Shown: positions 42,509-51,279 of the stretch, one piece after another
Layout: each line of letters starts with the position of its first letter
Position numbering within the stretch: the first letter of the stretch is position 1
Source of the DNA: Paludibacteraceae bacterium
GTDB taxonomy: Bacteria > Bacteroidota > Bacteroidia > Bacteroidales > Paludibacteraceae
Assembly (NCBI GenBank): GCA_024401495.1
Contig: JAKSKW010000011.1
Coordinates: forward strand, 1 to 59,124
Direction: 5' to 3'
Length of the DNA: 59,124 bases
Translations under genes and position numbers: made by a program
The notes under the pieces: generated by a model
Database searches by the model: none
What the model was told of the DNA's origin: nothing
The model's input: the letters and a program-made list of their open reading frames with translations, nothing else

Positions 42509-43822
42509 ATGCGTAAAACTCTATACTTAGCTATATCTTTTTTGTTGTCGGCTTCCTTGGTCGGCTGTCATAATCATAGCCATAATCATGCTGGTCACGA
42601 CCACGATCATGAGCATTCTGAATACGAGGAACATCATGACGAGGATGAAGATCATGACCATCATCACCACGATCACGACGAGGATGACGATCACGATGAT
42701 CATGATGGCCATGACCACGATGAAGATAAAAAACTGAATATGGCAAACGGTCATTCTCATACTGAGGATCTCCACAATGATGATGAGGAGGGACACAAGA
42801 AACATGAGGGTGAGGTCCATTTGAATGCCGCTGATATAAAGATGATCTCCACTGAGACAGCTGCTTTCTCTGAGTTTTCCCACGTCATCGTGGCGACGGG
42901 TGAAATCCTTCCGACCACTAAGGGTGAGTCTTCTGTGGTGGCTCCTTTCTCTGGTATCGTCTCTATCGCTTCAGGTGTGACGATGGGTGGCAAGGTGAAT
43001 GCCGGTCAGGTGCTTTTCACTATCAGTACCAACGTGGGTGAGGCTAGTGATTTGGTGGAGAAGGCAACTATCGAGTTGGAGGCTGCACGTAAGGAGTATG
43101 AACGTGATTTGAAACTTAGTGAGGAGATGATTGTCTCGAAGAAGGAGCTTAATGAATGTAAGGAGCGTTACGAGCAGGCTAAGGTGAAGCATGCCAACCT
43201 TGCCTCTAAAATCTCTTCTGGTAAGGCGACGTCGAAAAGCCAGATTGCTGGTTTCGTGAAGAGCATCAATGTCTCCGACGGTACTTTTGTCAACGCTGGT
43301 GAGCAACTTGCGGTCGTGTCGCAGAATGATAAACTGATGCTTCAGGTGAAGCTTCCTCAGCGTTATCAGAAAAGTGCGTCGAGCATCAAGACGGTTAAAT
43401 TCCGCACTGCCTATGCTCCTGAGGTGTTCGCTCTTGATAAGATGGATGGCAGACAGGTGAGCCAGGCTATCACCACTGCCGACGGTGGCTACTATATACC
43501 TCTGCTATTCGAATTCAAGAATATCAATAATGTGATGTCCGGCACAAGCGTTGAGTGCTATGTGGTGACGAAGGAGAAGAAGAATGTGATCACGGTTCCA
43601 AACTGTGCTATCGCTGAGGATCAGGGTGTTGCGCAGGTGTTTGTTAAGAAGCACGAGGATGCTTTCAAGAAGCAGTTTGTCACTCTTGGTGAAACAGATG
43701 GTGAGCGTACTGAGGTGCTTTCAGGTCTGCGTAGCGGTGATATCGTTGCGACGTCGGATGTGGCTCGTCTGCATCTTGCATCTTCGTCGAATGCTATTCC
43801 AGCACATACACATAACCATTAA
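42509..43822 (+). CDS. Heavy-metal RND efflux periplasmic adaptor with His-rich N-terminus (CusB/CzcB-type)
   Basis: A 437-aa lipoprotein starting at ATG 42509 (signal MRKTLYLAISFLLSASLVGC, lipid on Cys20). Residues ~21-95 are extremely rich in His, Asp and Glu (HNHSHNHAGHDHDH, HHHHDHDEDDDHDD), a likely metal-binding segment. The body is a membrane-fusion protein: lipoyl half GIVSIASGVTMGGKVNAGQVL, coiled hairpin with ARKEYERDLKL, second half VKSINVSDGTFVNAGEQL, and a C-terminal DGERTEVLSGLRSGDIVA. It links the RND pump to TolC. It is first in the operon, 11 bp before the pump gene. Confidence 0.9.
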   Translation: MRKTLYLAISFLLSASLVGCHNHSHNHAGHDHDHEHSEYEEHHDEDEDHDHHHHDHDEDDDHDDHDGHDHDEDKKLNMANGHSHTEDLHNDDEEGHKKHEGEVHLNAADIKMISTETAAFSEFSHVIVATGEILPTTKGESSVVAPFSGIVSIASGVTMGGKVNAGQVLFTISTNVGEASDLVEKATIELEAARKEYERDLKLSEEMIVSKKELNECKERYEQAKVKHANLASKISSGKATSKSQIAGFVKSINVSDGTFVNAGEQLAVVSQNDKLMLQVKLPQRYQKSASSIKTVKFRTAYAPEVFALDKMDGRQVSQAITTADGGYYIPLLFEFKNINNVMSGTSVECYVVTKEKKNVITVPNCAIAEDQGVAQVFVKKHEDAFKKQFVTLGETDGERTEVLSGLRSGDIVATSDVARLHLASSSNAIPAHTHNH

Positions 43823-43833
43823 TAACGGCGAAT

Positions 43834-46800
43834 ATGTTAGCAAAAATCATACATAATTCACTGACTCACAGATTATTTGTTATTCTCTGTGCAGTGGTTT
43901 TGACTATCTACGGTTTATATTCTGCCCATGAGGCGGAGATTGATATCTTCCCGGATTTGAATGCCCCTACCGTCGTTGTGATGACGGAGTGTGGTGCTAT
44001 GAACACTGAGGATGTTGAGGCTCTTGTCTCCTATCCTATTGAGTCGTCGCTTTCAGGAGCAAGCGGTATCAGACGTATCCGCAGCACTTCCACTGATGGT
44101 CTGTCTATCGTGTGGGCTGAATTCGACTGGAGCACTGATGTGCTTGTGGCTCGACAGACAATCTCGGAGAAACTTCCTGAGTTATCGTCGGCTCTACCTG
44201 CTGAGGCTGGCCAACCTGTGATGGCTCCACAGTCGTCTATCATGGGTGAGATTTTCATTGTGGGTTTGCAGGCTGACTCCACATCTTTGATGGATCTTCG
44301 TACGTCGGCTGATTTTGAACTTCGTCCTCGCCTGATGTCTATCTCTGGTGTGGCTGGTGTCACTGTGATTGGTGGCGACGTCAAGGAGTATCAGATTGAG
44401 TTGGATGAACTTAAAATGCAACACTATGGAGTTTCAATTGCTGAGGTGACTGAGGCTCTTGACGGTATAAATCAGAATGTTAACGGTGGATTCACCACTC
44501 GTCATGGCACAGAATATTCCGTAAGATGTGTCTGCTCCACTCGTGATACTGCTATACTTGGTTCGGCTTTTATTGCTAAGCGTGGCAACTATTCTGTCAC
44601 TCTTTCAGACATTGCTGAGATTCATGTGGCCCCACGTTTTCCACGTATTGGAAAGGCTTCAATCAAGAGTAGCGATGCGGTGCTTCTTACTGTCACTAAA
44701 CAGCCTGGAGCCTCAACTCTCGACCTTACTGAAGAGATTGAGAAGACGTTGGAGATTTCCAAACTCTCTCTGCCTGCCGACGTGAAGGTGCAGACAAATA
44801 TTTTCCGTAGTTCGGATTTCATCAACAGAGCCATCGACAATGTGAAGAGCTCACTCTACGAAGGTATCTTCTTCGTGGCAATCGTATTGATTCTTTTCCT
44901 TGCCAACTTCCGCACAACGGCTATCTCATTGATTACGTTGCCAATATCGGTGTTGACATCTATCTTGGTGTTAAAACTGATGAATCTTGGCATCAACACA
45001 ATGAGTCTTGGAGGTATCGCCATCGCCATCGGTTCACTCGTCGACGATGCTATCGTGGATGTGGAGAATGTGTGGAGGCGAATAAATAGTAATGCCGACG
45101 ATTCTAAAAAATCCATAATCAACGTGATAGAAGAGGCGTCAGGCGAGGTGCGTGTGCCAATCCTCAACTCCACTCTGATAATCATCGCAAGTTTCTTGCC
45201 ACTATTCTTCCTTTCAGGTATGGAGGGCAAGATGCTTATTCCGCTTGGAATAGCATTCATTGTGGCATTGGCAAGTTCAACAGTCGTGGCGTTGACGTTG
45301 ACTCCTGTATTGTGTAGTTATTTGTTGAAACCACGTAAAGACGGGGCGTGCCCCGTCTCTACAGATTCCAAAGAATCGTGGTTGTCACAACGTCTTAAAA
45401 ATGGATATGCAAAGGTTCTAAACTGGGCTCTTGGCAGTAAGAAATTGATTCTTGCGATGTCGGGCGTCGCTCTCGTCGCAGCAATAATCGCAATGTGTAC
45501 ATTCGGTTCCAATTTCCTTCCTCCATTCAACGAGGGTTCGCTAACCATCAATATCAGCACGTTGCCAGGCACATCGCTTGACGTGAGCAACGAGATGGGT
45601 TTGGAGGCTGAGAAGATGCTTATGGAGGTGCCAGAGGTGATCACTGTGAGCCGCAAGACAGGTCGTGCTGAGAAGGACGAGCATGCACTCGGCACAAACG
45701 TGTCGGAGATTGAGGTGCCTTATCGTCTTAGCGACAGAAGCAAGGATGAGATGATGGAGGATGTGCGACACAAGTTGAGCCATATCAAGGGAGCAAGCAT
45801 AGAGATTGGTCAGCCTATTTCTCACCGTATCGACGCGATGCTTTCCGGAAGTCAGTCGGCAATCGCAGTGAAGATCTTCGGTGCTGAACTGCCTAAACTT
45901 GAGCAGATTGCTGGTATGGTGAAGGAGGAGATGCAGGAAGTCGACGGAATTGCCGACGTCAATTCAGAGCAGATGACTTTCCGTCCACAACTTAAAATCA
46001 CTCCACGTCGTGAGATGCTTGCTGAATACGGCATCACGCAGAAAGAGTTGGCTGAGTTCATCACCGTCAAACTATCTACAAAAGAGGTGGGAATGGTGAG
46101 AGAAGAGAATAAGAGTTTTGAGATCAAACTGATGTCGAAGAAGCATACGAGAGAAATCGGCGACATGCTTATTCCGTCGGCAAAGGGAATGATTCCACTA
46201 TCCTACGTCTGCAATATCAGCTACACATCAGCACCGTCGACAATCAACCGAGAGAACGGAAGCCGACGAATCATAGTGTCGGCTCAGCAGAATGGCCGTG
46301 ACCTTGAATCCATCGTCAACGATATCAAGAAAAATGTGTCGGAGGCTGTGGAGTTGCCAGAAGGCTACTGGATTGAGTACAGCGGACAGTTTGAGAGTCA
46401 GCAAAGAGCCACACGCACATTGTCAGTGACGTTGATAATCTCGTTGATAATCATTGTGTTGTTGCTAAAAAAACAGTTTGATAGCTGGAAAACGTGTGGA
46501 TTGATTCTTAGTGCGTTGCCGCTTGCTTTGGTGGGTGGAGTTGTCTCAATCATCATTACAGGAGGAGTGATAAGCATTCCGTCGGTGATTGGATTCATCT
46601 CACTTTTCGGTATCGCCACACGTGGTGGAATGCTATTGATTGCGGAATATGAGAAACGAGAGAAAGAAGGTGAACCATTGGAGAAGCAGATTGTCGACGG
46701 AAGTGCAGCCCGTCTTAATCCTATCCTGATGACAGCGTTGAGTTCAGCCCTTGCCTTGATACCGATGATCATAGCCGGCGATAAACCAGGAGCCGAGATC

Positions 46801-46899
46801 CAGTGTCCGATGGCACAGGTCATCCTTGGAGGTTTGCTAACATCCACTATCCTATCGCTTATTGTGATACCGATTCTGTACCATTGGTTGAAGAAATAG
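43834..46899 (+). CDS. Heavy-metal efflux RND pump (CusA/CzcA family)
   Basis: A 1021-aa inner-membrane proton antiporter. It has the usual two repeats of six transmembrane segments with two large periplasmic loops. The N-terminus (DIFPDLNAPTVVVMTECGAM) and the TM4 motif AIGSLVDDAIVDVENVW are of the heavy-metal subfamily; the TM4 residues differ from the classic CzcA (DFG.IVDG) and CusA types, so the metal is uncertain. The loop joining the two halves (residues ~500-512, PRKDGACPVSTDSK) is encoded partly by a 30-bp palindromic element. The gene follows its adaptor by 11 bp; the TolC component is separated by an ATPase gene. Confidence 0.92.
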   Translation: MLAKIIHNSLTHRLFVILCAVVLTIYGLYSAHEAEIDIFPDLNAPTVVVMTECGAMNTEDVEALVSYPIESSLSGASGIRRIRSTSTDGLSIVWAEFDWSTDVLVARQTISEKLPELSSALPAEAGQPVMAPQSSIMGEIFIVGLQADSTSLMDLRTSADFELRPRLMSISGVAGVTVIGGDVKEYQIELDELKMQHYGVSIAEVTEALDGINQNVNGGFTTRHGTEYSVRCVCSTRDTAILGSAFIAKRGNYSVTLSDIAEIHVAPRFPRIGKASIKSSDAVLLTVTKQPGASTLDLTEEIEKTLEISKLSLPADVKVQTNIFRSSDFINRAIDNVKSSLYEGIFFVAIVLILFLANFRTTAISLITLPISVLTSILVLKLMNLGINTMSLGGIAIAIGSLVDDAIVDVENVWRRINSNADDSKKSIINVIEEASGEVRVPILNSTLIIIASFLPLFFLSGMEGKMLIPLGIAFIVALASSTVVALTLTPVLCSYLLKPRKDGACPVSTDSKESWLSQRLKNGYAKVLNWALGSKKLILAMSGVALVAAIIAMCTFGSNFLPPFNEGSLTINISTLPGTSLDVSNEMGLEAEKMLMEVPEVITVSRKTGRAEKDEHALGTNVSEIEVPYRLSDRSKDEMMEDVRHKLSHIKGASIEIGQPISHRIDAMLSGSQSAIAVKIFGAELPKLEQIAGMVKEEMQEVDGIADVNSEQMTFRPQLKITPRREMLAEYGITQKELAEFITVKLSTKEVGMVREENKSFEIKLMSKKHTREIGDMLIPSAKGMIPLSYVCNISYTSAPSTINRENGSRRIIVSAQQNGRDLESIVNDIKKNVSEAVELPEGYWIEYSGQFESQQRATRTLSVTLIISLIIIVLLLKKQFDSWKTCGLILSALPLALVGGVVSIIITGGVISIPSVIGFISLFGIATRGGMLLIAEYEKREKEGEPLEKQIVDGSAARLNPILMTALSSALALIPMIIAGDKPGAEIQCPMAQVILGGLLTSTILSLIVIPILYHWLKK
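45334..45363 (+). repeat. 30-bp palindromic element in frame inside the RND pump gene
   Basis: CGTAAAGACGGGGCGTGCCC followed by CGTCTCTACA, a near-perfect palindrome of the GTAGAGACG family. It is exactly 10 codons in phase (RKDGACPVST), between the sixth membrane segment and the second half of the pump. The same family is intergenic at 11829 and in frame at 54936. Confidence 0.8.
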
Positions 46900-46943
46900 A
46901 GACTAACAGTCTCCCTTAAATGGAGGATATAGGTCTTATAAAA

Positions 46944-47001
46944 AGTTTCCATTACTAATGGATAAAAGTTTCCAATGGTAATGGAAACTTTTGTATATTT
47001 G
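46944..47001 (+). promoter_or_regulatory. Palindromic operator and promoter of the third DUF4143 ATPase
   Basis: AGTTTCCATTAC (46944-46955) and GTAATGGAAACT (46978-46989) are exact inverted repeats. A third copy, AGTTTCCAATGG, lies between them at 46968-46979. The -7 box TATATTTG is at 46994-47001, so the repeat covers the -33 region. This is the typical geometry of a repressor site. Confidence 0.65.
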
Positions 47002-47017
47002 CAGAAAATTATTTATT

Positions 47018-48223
47018 ATGATACAGTTAGATGATTTGAAAAGAATAGTTGTTGAACAACAAGATATACTTAAGCGTGATAAAGGAGAAATAACACGCAC
47101 TGCATTAGAAGAGGTTTCCTATATAGATAATTTCGCATTGATAGTGTCTGGAATCAGACGATGTGGCAAAAGCACATTGTTAAAGTTACTTCTTAATCAA
47201 AATATAGATACTCTTACATTTGTAAATTTTGATGATCCTAGACTATTTGATTTTGAAATATCTGATTTTCAAAAACTTGATATGGTGATTAGTGAAAAAA
47301 AGTCTCAGATACTTGTGTTTGATGAAATTCAAGTAGTGAAAGGATGGGAACGATATGTAAGACAGAAATTAGAACAGGAATATAAAGTGTACATTACTGG
47401 ATCCAATGCGTCGCTTCTTAGTCGTGAGCTAGGAACAAGTCTTACTGGTCGCCATGTAAATTATGAGTTATTTCCGTTCTCCTTTGTAGAGTTTTGCAAA
47501 TTGATGGGACTAGAGAAAAACAGGGAATCTATAGAACAATACTTGGAATTAGGTGGATTTCCAGAATATTTGAAATCAAAGAATCCCGAAATACTGAGAG
47601 CATTGATGGATGATATTTTGACACGAGATGTGGCAGTACGTTACAATATCCGTGACTTACGTTCCTTGCGTAGACTTACCACGTACTTAATGTCCAATAT
47701 TGGAAATCTTACTTCTGCAAGTAAATTGAAAGAACCTTCTGGTATAAGTTCAGTCACTACTATCTTAGAGTATATATCTTATTTGGAACAATGCTATCTC
47801 TTCTCATTTGTGCCTAAATTCGACTACTCTGTCAAAAAGCAAAGTATAAACCCAAAAAAAATCTATGCTGTAGACTTGGGTTTAGTAAATTGTAACGTCG
47901 CAAAATTAACTGCAGATATTGGTCATAAGTTGGAGAATATGGTTTACTGCGAAATACGCAGAAAGTATAAGGATATATGCTATCACAAAGGAAAAGGAGA
48001 ATGCGACTTTGTGGTACTTGAAAACGATTCTGTGATAAGTGCAATCCAGGTTTGTATGACTCTTGACGCTGATAATAGAAATAGAGAAATAAATGGACTA
48101 CTTGAAGCTTTGATAGCCTATAATCTTGAAGAAGGATACATAGTGACCATGGATCAAACAGACTTTTTTGAGATTGACGGGAAGATTATAAAGGTGGTAC
48201 CAATATCTGAATTTTTGTCGTAG
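47018..48223 (+). CDS. AAA_14/DUF4143 ATPase
   Basis: A 401-aa protein from ATG 47018; the longer reading would start upstream of the promoter's start site. Walker A is GIRRCGKS (residues 45-52), Walker B ILVFDEIQ, sensor VYITGSNASLL. DUF4143 follows, with GECDFVVLENDSVISAIQVCMT at the end, again Gln-Val for Glu-Val-Lys. It is similar in length and motifs to the ATPase at 8959-10230. It sits between the RND pump and its TolC gene, has its own operator and is followed by a terminator, so it behaves as an independent insert. Confidence 0.85.
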   Translation: MIQLDDLKRIVVEQQDILKRDKGEITRTALEEVSYIDNFALIVSGIRRCGKSTLLKLLLNQNIDTLTFVNFDDPRLFDFEISDFQKLDMVISEKKSQILVFDEIQVVKGWERYVRQKLEQEYKVYITGSNASLLSRELGTSLTGRHVNYELFPFSFVEFCKLMGLEKNRESIEQYLELGGFPEYLKSKNPEILRALMDDILTRDVAVRYNIRDLRSLRRLTTYLMSNIGNLTSASKLKEPSGISSVTTILEYISYLEQCYLFSFVPKFDYSVKKQSINPKKIYAVDLGLVNCNVAKLTADIGHKLENMVYCEIRRKYKDICYHKGKGECDFVVLENDSVISAIQVCMTLDADNRNREINGLLEALIAYNLEEGYIVTMDQTDFFEIDGKIIKVVPISEFLS

Positions 48224-48254
48224 AGATTTAATGAAAGGAATATTATCTTAATTT

Positions 48255-48279
48255 AAATGCACTGTGTGAGTGCATTTTT
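48255..48279 (+). terminator. Terminator of the ATPase gene
   Basis: AAATGCAC-TGTGTGA-GTGCATTT followed by T residues, 31 bp after the stop. Confidence 0.7.
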
Positions 48280-48311
48280 ACTGATAAAAGCTTAATCATC
48301 ATTTTTAGGTA

Positions 48312-48361
48312 TTGGGTATTTGGTATCGGGGCAGTAATTTTGCAGCCGAAAGAATACCCAA
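48312..48361 (+). promoter_or_regulatory. Promoter of tolC-like gene flanked by inverted repeat
   Basis: TTGGGTATT (48312-48320) and AATACCCAA (48353-48361) are exact inverted repeats on either side of the -7 box TAATTTTG (48335-48342). The transcript start would fall within the loop, so a regulator site or leader hairpin is possible. Confidence 0.5.
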
Positions 48362-48385
48362 CAATTAGTATTGCATTTTGAAACA

Positions 48386-49540
48386 ATGAGACGTATTTTA
48401 GTAAGTTTATTTTCATTCGTAATAACTGCCTCATTTTCAGTGGCAGCAAAGGAAATGGCGTTCAAAGAGGTAGTGGTTGCACTCGACAATTACAACCCGC
48501 AAATCCAGATTGCACGTGCCAAAATAGAGGGCAATCAGGTTTCAATGCGTGTGGAGCGTAATCTTGACGATCCGACGGTGGAGTATCAGCTTATGGCTCC
48601 AGGTAGTGCCAATGAGATGGAACTTGTGGTGAGCCAGGAGTTTGCTTTCCCTACTAAGTATGCCAGAATGAAGAAGGCTGAGAAGCTTGCCTATAAACGC
48701 GACTCATTGGAGTATGAAATCACACGTAAGGAGGTCATTGCGTCGGCTTACGATATCTGTGCGGAGATAGTTTATCTAAATCAGTTGATGGAGATGGATT
48801 CGATGCGTTACGAGATGTCACGTACCAACTATGAAAAACTAAAGAAGGGTTTGGAAGAGGGCAAATACAATATCCTTGAGGCCAACGAAGGTCAGATAGA
48901 GATGATTACAGCCTACTCCAACTATAGCAGTACACGTCGTGCTTTAAGTGAAAGTTATCTCCAGCTTAACGCATTGGTTGACAATAATACAAAGTTGGTG
49001 ATCAACGACCGTGAATATCCGAAAAATTTGAAGGAGTGTAGCAGAAAAAGCACATTGATGGAGGAGTTAATTGCTGTTGAGGCTGAGATCAACGCACAGC
49101 AGATGAAGGTGGCTAAGGCGGAGTCGCATCCAAGCCTTACAGCTGGTTACAAGATGACAAGAGCAGGTGAGACAGCACACGGATTCGTAGTGGGTTCATC
49201 TATACCAATCTTCTCAGCAAAAGGAAAGAAGCAACAGGTGCAGGCAGAGAGCACCGTCGCCAACCTTGAACTTCATCAGCGTGCGGCAGAGTTGGAGGCA
49301 TCAATCAGTAATGAGTTGAACCGTTTGGAAGAGTTGGTGAAGTTGACAAGCATGTACGACAAAGATATGTTCAACCAGTCGATAGTGCTTCTAAAGAAAT
49401 CGTTGGAGAGTGGACGCATTACCCAAATTGAGTACGCTACGTTGTGTCATACGTGGTACGACAATAATAAAATGTATCTTGAGCAGGTTAAGGATTTCAA
49501 CAAATCATTATTGAAGGTGAGTGTTTATTGTGAGGATTGA
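48386..49540 (+). CDS. TolC-family outer-membrane efflux protein
   Basis: A 384-aa exported protein (start ATG 48386; signal FSFVITASFSVAAK). Long amphipathic helices and alternating strands follow the OEP pattern, with the typical NPQIQIARAKIEGNQ near the N-terminus and LELHQRAAELEASISNELNRLEEL in the second half. It should form the outer channel for the RND adaptor and pump genes upstream. It has its own promoter because an ATPase gene separates it from them. The length is slightly below the usual ~420 aa. Confidence 0.85.
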   Translation: MRRILVSLFSFVITASFSVAAKEMAFKEVVVALDNYNPQIQIARAKIEGNQVSMRVERNLDDPTVEYQLMAPGSANEMELVVSQEFAFPTKYARMKKAEKLAYKRDSLEYEITRKEVIASAYDICAEIVYLNQLMEMDSMRYEMSRTNYEKLKKGLEEGKYNILEANEGQIEMITAYSNYSSTRRALSESYLQLNALVDNNTKLVINDREYPKNLKECSRKSTLMEELIAVEAEINAQQMKVAKAESHPSLTAGYKMTRAGETAHGFVVGSSIPIFSAKGKKQQVQAESTVANLELHQRAAELEASISNELNRLEELVKLTSMYDKDMFNQSIVLLKKSLESGRITQIEYATLCHTWYDNNKMYLEQVKDFNKSLLKVSVYCED

Positions 49541-49569
49541 GTATATTTGCATAGCAAATTTCAATAACG

Positions 49570-50631
49570 ATGCAAAATCTAAAAAAATCCGCAATCGACT
49601 TGCTTTGCCAACTTATTCGTATTCCTGCATATAGCAGAGACGAAACGGCAAAGGCTGACTTTTTGCAGCAGCATATAGAGAAGACGATGGGTTACAAGGC
49701 CAACCGTCTTGACAATAATATCTGGATTCAGTCGGATTTCTACAATGCCGACCGCCCTACCCTTTTGCTTAACGCTCATATCGACACTGTCAAGCCAGTC
49801 AACGGTTGGCAGCACGAGCCTCATAAGGATACTCATGAGGATGGCAAGATCTATGGTCTTGGCACTAACGACGACGGTGCTTCACTCGTCTCGTTGCTCT
49901 ACGCTTTTTCTGTGCTATCAAAGAAGGAGCAGCCATACAACCTTATCTACGCTGCCTCTGCTGAGGAGGAGGTTTCAGGTAAGAATGGTATGGAGAAATT
50001 GTTGACTGTTCTTCCTAAGATCGACGTCGCTATTGTCGGTGAGCCGACAGGTATGCATGCGGCTGTGGCTGAAAAGGGATTGATGGTGCTCGACTGCACT
50101 GCCCACGGTAAGGCTGGCCACGCTGCAAGAAACGAAGGAGACAATGCCATCTACAAGGCAATCAAAGATATTGAGTGGATTAAGGATAATGTGTTGCCAA
50201 AGCAGACTGATCTGCTTGGTCCTGTGAAGTGGACTACCACTATGATCAACGCTGGCACACAGCATAACGTCATTCCGGACGCCTGCACATTCGTGGTGGA
50301 TATCCGTTCTAACGAGTGCTATTCCAACGAAGAGATTTTTGAGATTTTGCAGAAACAACTGCAGTCGGAGATTAAGGCGAGATCATTCCGTCTTTCTTCA
50401 TCATCTATCTCGGTGGAGCATCCTATCGTGAAGAAAATCAAGAGTATGGGCAGAGATTTGTTTGGCTCTCCTACTCTATCCGACCAGGCTTTGATGCGTT
50501 TCCCAAGTGTCAAATTTGGTCCGGGCAACTCTTCTCGCTCACACACTGCTGACGAGTATATCGTGGAGAGTGAGATTGAGGAGGCAATCGATATGTATGT
50601 GGAATTGCTTGATGGCCTTAAGATTGATTAA
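49570..50631 (+). CDS. M20-family metallohydrolase (ArgE/DapE-like)
   Basis: A 353-aa cytosolic di-zinc amidohydrolase. Zinc ligands appear in LLLNAHIDTVKP, the bridging Asp in YGLGTNDDGASL, the catalytic Glu in AASAEEEVSGKNG, a further ligand in VGEPTG and the final His in SSRSHTADEYI. The dimerisation lid lies between (~165-270). Family members deacylate N-acyl amino acids; Bacteroidales use one for N-succinylornithine in arginine synthesis, and this could be that enzyme, but no other arg gene is nearby. Substrate inferred only. Confidence 0.85.
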   Translation: MQNLKKSAIDLLCQLIRIPAYSRDETAKADFLQQHIEKTMGYKANRLDNNIWIQSDFYNADRPTLLLNAHIDTVKPVNGWQHEPHKDTHEDGKIYGLGTNDDGASLVSLLYAFSVLSKKEQPYNLIYAASAEEEVSGKNGMEKLLTVLPKIDVAIVGEPTGMHAAVAEKGLMVLDCTAHGKAGHAARNEGDNAIYKAIKDIEWIKDNVLPKQTDLLGPVKWTTTMINAGTQHNVIPDACTFVVDIRSNECYSNEEIFEILQKQLQSEIKARSFRLSSSSISVEHPIVKKIKSMGRDLFGSPTLSDQALMRFPSVKFGPGNSSRSHTADEYIVESEIEEAIDMYVELLDGLKID

Positions 50632-50643
50632 TTTGAAAATCGG

Positions 50644-51273
50644 ATGGGCGACGAGGTAAAAGAGAAATACTACGTGGTTTGGGCTGGAAAAGAGCCTGGA
50701 ATCTACACCAACTGGGATCAGTGTAAGGCTCAGGTGGAGGGATTCAACGGAGCAAAGTTTAAGAAATTTACTTCGCTTTCAGAGGCTACTGCAGCCTACG
50801 AGAAAGGTGCTCCCGCGTCGCTAAATATATTCTCGGCAAGAAAGAATCCTTCCGTCTCCACAGAAAATATCATCTCTAACGCTTTGGCTGTCGATGCTGC
50901 ATGCAGTGGCAATCCTGGCAAGATGGAGTTTAGAGGCGTATGGGTGGCGACGGGAAAAGAGGCATTCCGTTTCGGTCCGTTTGAGAAGGGAACCAACAAC
51001 ATAGGTGAGTTTCTTGCATTAGTTTATGGTATTGGGCTTGTGCTCAAAACCAATCCAGAGATGGTGATCTATTCAGATAGTGAGAATGCTATTTCATGGG
51101 TGAAACAGGGCAAATGCAAGACCAAACTTGCTGAGTGTGATAAGAATAAGGAGATTTTCGAACTCATACGCAAGAGTGAGGCGTGGCTAAAGAATCCACG
51201 TCCAGAGGTGAAAATCTACAAGTGGAATACCAAAGAATGGGGAGAAATACCTGCTGACTTTGGAAGAAAATAA
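50644..51273 (+). CDS. Viroplasmin-type ribonuclease HI
   Basis: A 209-aa protein. Residues 8-50 are the caulimovirus viroplasmin-like hybrid-binding domain (YYVVWAGKEPGIYTNWDQCKAQVEGFNGAKFKKF). Residues ~75-205 are RNase H: AVDAACSGNPG with the first Asp, the Glu in NIGEFLALV, the Asp in YSDSENAISW, and a terminal part with WLKNPRPEVKIYKWNT. It cuts the RNA strand of RNA-DNA hybrids. It starts 12 bp after the M20 gene and ends 6 bp before gldA. Confidence 0.9.
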   Translation: MGDEVKEKYYVVWAGKEPGIYTNWDQCKAQVEGFNGAKFKKFTSLSEATAAYEKGAPASLNIFSARKNPSVSTENIISNALAVDAACSGNPGKMEFRGVWVATGKEAFRFGPFEKGTNNIGEFLALVYGIGLVLKTNPEMVIYSDSENAISWVKQGKCKTKLAECDKNKEIFELIRKSEAWLKNPRPEVKIYKWNTKEWGEIPADFGRK

Positions 51274-51279
51274 TCGGTT

